Shown here: positions 15,032-16,663 of the stretch, in pieces
How the letters are laid out: every line of letters starts with the position of its first letter
Numbering within the stretch: position 1 is the stretch's first letter
Assembly (NCBI GenBank): GCA_900543105.1
Contig: UQQA01000047.1
Coordinates: 1-16,663 of the forward strand
Length of the DNA: 16,663 nt
Reading direction: 5' to 3'
Source of the DNA: an uncultured Ruminococcus sp.
Lineage (GTDB): Bacteria > Bacillota > Clostridia > Oscillospirales > Ruminococcaceae
Notes under the pieces: model-generated
Databases searched by the model: none
Told to the model about the DNA's origin: nothing
Seen by the model: only the letters and a program-made list of their open reading frames with translations
Translations under genes and position numbers: made by a program

Positions 15032-15507
15032 ATCGTTCCCTCATTCTCTTCCTGAATTTGCACAGCCTTTGCAAAGACGTTTTTCAGCACACGGATTATA
15101 AGTCCGAAAAAAGCCGCCGCTGCCGCAATTACGATGAAAGGATATGCCCAGATGCTGTAAACGGCAAGGACTATTCCGACAAGATAACAGCACCACGAAA
15201 GGATTCGGATAAGCTTGACATTTTCCCCGATAAAAACTTTTCCTTGGCTTATGTTGGAGAGGAGCTTATTGAGGAAGTAAAGCGCCGTGAACGCAAGCAC
15301 TGCACAGGCATAAAAAGCTATGTAAAATCCCACGGGGTCAAGTCCCATATCCCACACCAAGGCGAGCGGCCCCCACGACGACGATATCAGCGAGACCGTA
15401 GCGTAAATAACGGCGGCGGCAAATATCACCGCAAGCACCCATACGATGACCCTTGAAAGCGTGAGCGACATTGTATCTGTCCATTTTTTGTTTTTCTTAT
15501 TGTTCAT
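15028..15507 (-). CDS. DUF2975 family membrane protein (YoaS-like)
   Basis: The 159-residue protein starts at ATG 15507, with AAGGAA 8 nt upstream. The frame is open back to 15579, but that extension covers the promoter. It has four hydrophobic segments and two hallmarks of DUF2975: the cytoplasmic segment LLSNISQGKVFIGENVKLIR between helices two and three, and the ending AVQIQEENEGTI, close to the usual EENDLTI tail. DUF2975 genes are characteristically paired with a tiny XRE regulator, as here two genes downstream. The conserved tail may serve as a contact for the regulator, which would link a membrane state to transcription; that is inference. First gene of its operon. Confidence 0.88.
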   Translation of the reverse strand: MNNKKNKKWTDTMSLTLSRVIVWVLAVIFAAAVIYATVSLISSSWGPLALVWDMGLDPVGFYIAFYACAVLAFTALYFLNKLLSNISQGKVFIGENVKLIRILSWCCYLVGIVLAVYSIWAYPFIVIAAAAAFFGLIIRVLKNVFAKAVQIQEENEGTI

Positions 15508-15556
15508 AATGACCGTTCCTTTCTGTATGCGGGATATCACCCCGAGGTTTTTCCCT

Positions 15557-15593
15557 TTGACAGTATGATAGCACAGCAAATATCATTTGTCAA
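15557..15593. promoter_or_regulatory. Palindromic operator and possible two-way promoter
   Basis: Four boxes are arranged with near-mirror symmetry: TTGACA (15557-15562), ATGATA (15565-15570), TATCAT (15581-15586) and TGTCAA (15588-15593). On the minus strand they read -35/17/-10. On the plus strand TTGACA-18-TATCAT is also promoter-like and points at the deoxynucleotidase gene. The symmetry equally suits a dimeric repressor such as the XRE protein of the operon. Confidence 0.55.
15565..15593 (-). promoter_or_regulatory. Sigma-A type promoter of the DUF2975/XRE operon
   Basis: Read on the minus strand, TTGACA (15593-15588) is a perfect -35. After 17 nt follows TATCAT (15570-15565), a five-of-six -10. 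Expected start is near 15558, giving a leader of about 50 nt before ATG 15507. Confidence 0.85.
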
Positions 15594-15705
15594 TACCTTT
15601 TTATCGATAAACGATAATATTTTCTTGTTTTGCATAAAACCGACATTCAATTTCGGTGCTTTTTGCACAAATATCGAGCTGTACATTTTATCGGACAGTA
15701 AAAGC

Positions 15706-15734
15706 TTGAAAAAAAACGCCTTTTGTGATAGAAT
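15706..15734 (+). promoter_or_regulatory. Sigma-A type promoter of yfbR
   Basis: TTGAAA (15706-15711) is a five-of-six -35. A 17-nt spacer leads to TAGAAT (15729-15734), a five-of-six -10. Transcription would begin about 15 nt before the ATG and just ahead of the AGGAG. Confidence 0.82.
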
Positions 15735-15756
15735 AAACACAAAAGGAGAGATCGGA

Positions 15757-16356
15757 ATGGAAAATCAGTTTTACTCAATGCTTTCACGAATGAAGCTTAT
15801 AAACCGCTGGGGACTTATGCGCAACACAAGGAACGAAAATATCTCCGAACACAGCCTTGAAACGGCAATGATAGCGCACAGCCTTGCGGTCATCGGAAAT
15901 ACCTATTTCGGCAAAAGCTATAACGCCGAAAGATGTGCCCTGCTCGGCGTTTTTCACGATGTTACCGAGATAATAACTGGCGACCTGCCCACTCCCGTGA
16001 AGTACGGCAGTCCCGAGATACGCTCCGCCTATAAGCAGGTCGAGGACAATGCGAAAAGCCGACTTGTTTCAATGCTCCCCGAGGAAATGCAGGGCGAAAT
16101 TTCGCCGCTTTTGTCCCCGGATGAAAACACCTCGGACGAAGAGCGTGAGCTTTGGCGCTTGGTGAAAGCCGCCGACAAGCTTTCGGCGCTGATAAAATGC
16201 ATAGAGGAGCGTGTGACGGGCAATACCGACTTTGCAAGTGCGGAAAAGGCTACCCTCCGCTCGATAGAGGAAATGGCAATGCCCGAGGCTGATTATTTCG
16301 TCAAGAATTTTCTCCCGAGCTATGGCAAGACGCTGGACGAACAGGCGGGGAATTAA
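15757..16356 (+). CDS. yfbR: 5'-deoxynucleotidase, YfbR-type HD phosphohydrolase
   Basis: This 199-residue cytosolic enzyme dephosphorylates deoxynucleoside 5'-monophosphates and so helps balance dNTP pools. It matches the E. coli YfbR pattern along its whole length: LSRMKLINRWGLMRN, SEHSLETAMIAHSLAVI, HDVTEIITGDLPTPVKY and KAADKLSALIKC. Metal ligands of the HD fold are H32, H67, D68 and D140, each at or within a few positions of the E. coli residues (H33, H68, D69, D137), and E71 matches the catalytic Glu. R17-W18 correspond to residues that favour deoxyribose. ATG 15757 has AGGAG (15744-15748) at 8 nt and its own promoter; the longer frame back to 15565 lies in the intergenic region and is rejected. 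It stands alone, divergent from the DUF2975/XRE operon. Confidence 0.95.
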   Translation: MENQFYSMLSRMKLINRWGLMRNTRNENISEHSLETAMIAHSLAVIGNTYFGKSYNAERCALLGVFHDVTEIITGDLPTPVKYGSPEIRSAYKQVEDNAKSRLVSMLPEEMQGEISPLLSPDENTSDEERELWRLVKAADKLSALIKCIEERVTGNTDFASAEKATLRSIEEMAMPEADYFVKNFLPSYGKTLDEQAGN

Positions 16357-16612
16357 TGCGTAATTTTATGTACTTTAGTAAATATAGAATATACCATAAA
16401 CAGATTGGAAAGGTAGTAATGTATCAGAGTAATTTTGAAAAATAGCTTAATTCCGATAAGATAACTTTGACGTAATGGAGTTATATTTATACACAAATGT
16501 CAATTCATTCTATTTTTTATGCTGTTTGTCGAATATAGGTTGATATTATCGAATAACCATATATGATTATAGTATAAAATTAATAATCTATTGATTATGA
16601 AAGGATGATTCA
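16357..16612. other. AT-rich intergenic region before the last gene
   Basis: This 256-nt stretch holds no convincing gene and no clear terminator for yfbR. It is visibly richer in A and T than the rest of the window. TATAGT (16568-16573) and TATAAA (16573-16578) are possible -10 boxes for the next gene, but no good -35 sits at the right distance. A heptamer repeat is listed separately. Confidence 0.5.
16529..16555. repeat. TCGAATA direct repeat, 20 nt apart
   Basis: TCGAATA occurs at 16529-16535 and 16549-16555, about two DNA turns apart. The pair sits upstream of the possible -10 boxes of the last gene, where activators that bind in tandem often sit. Chance is possible in such AT-rich DNA. 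Confidence 0.35.
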
Positions 16613-16663
16613 ATGAAACTAAAAATGGTAATATCATTACTGGCTTGTTTAGCTATGGTTTTT
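16613..16663 (+). CDS. Start of an exported protein (cut by window edge)
   Basis: Only 17 codons are visible. ATG 16613 follows AAGGA (16601-16605) at 7 nt. The peptide begins MKLK and continues with a hydrophobic run containing LLACLA, which is the start of a signal peptide. LLAC resembles a weak lipobox with Cys at residue 12, but that is early, and the continuation is needed to decide between a lipoprotein and an ordinary signal peptide. Codons such as CTA, TTA and ATA are unlike those of the upstream genes, in keeping with the AT-rich surroundings. Function unknown. Confidence 0.7.
   Translation, partial: MKLKMVISLLACLAMVF

Noticed and set aside
15640..15672. Small hairpins ACCGA/TCGGT and GTGC-TTTTT-GCAC before yfbR as an RNA gene or attenuator
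   Set aside because: Stems are only 4-5 bp and lie upstream of the yfbR promoter, so there is little support for a function.
15565..15756. Upstream extension of yfbR to 15565
   Set aside because: It covers two promoters; ATG 15757 has an AGGAG at 8 nt and matches the YfbR N-terminus.

Overview
The window looks like chromosome from a low-to-mid GC Gram-positive anaerobe of the class Clostridia, probably a Ruminococcus-like member of the Oscillospiraceae. This is inferred from the strong AGGAG-type ribosome sites, TTG and GTG starts, a secreted protein ending in an NPxTG sorting-like tail, the DUF2975/XRE and MarR/ABC modules, and the general look of the proteins. I see no rRNA, tRNA, CRISPR array, transposase or phage gene.

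Layout. (1) 1-1640, minus: a large secreted, Asp-rich, probably wall-anchored protein that runs off the left edge. It has a textbook promoter (TTGACA-17-TAGAAT) and a structured leader, and its codon choice looks like that of an abundant protein. (2) 1946-6766, minus: a four-gene operon read from right to left: a CPBP-like membrane protein whose protease motifs are eroded, a TadA tRNA adenosine deaminase fused to two GNAT acetyltransferase domains, an MTA/SAH deaminase, and a Cys-rich protein resembling the U32 group. It ends in a terminator at 1854-1879. (3) 7051-11184, plus, divergent from (2): a MarR regulator overlapping a heterodimeric ABC exporter with one degenerate and one intact ATPase site, closed by a strong terminator at 11314-11361. 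(4) 11369-12724, minus: a secreted leucine-rich-repeat protein with its own promoter. (5) 12812-15507, minus: a four-gene overlapping operon: DUF2975 membrane protein, small four-helix membrane protein, YozG-like XRE regulator, large DUF4173-like membrane protein. (6) 15757-16356, plus: a 5'-deoxynucleotidase of the YfbR type. (7) 16613 to the right edge: the first 17 codons of an exported protein, in visibly AT-richer DNA.

How the parts work together. In (3) the MarR protein probably controls its own exporter from an AT-rich dyad at the promoter, and it may also affect the divergent CPBP/TadA operon. In (5) the XRE protein is a candidate autoregulator of the membrane-protein operon. The operon promoter is almost a perfect palindrome with -35/-10 pairs readable on both strands, so one site could control both this operon and the divergent deoxynucleotidase gene.

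The items most worth a second look are the TadA-GNAT-GNAT fusion (with an A-rich junction where loss of one base would restore two overlapping genes), the palindromic two-way promoter with its four-gene membrane/XRE operon, the degenerate CPBP protein, and the Asp-rich surface protein.
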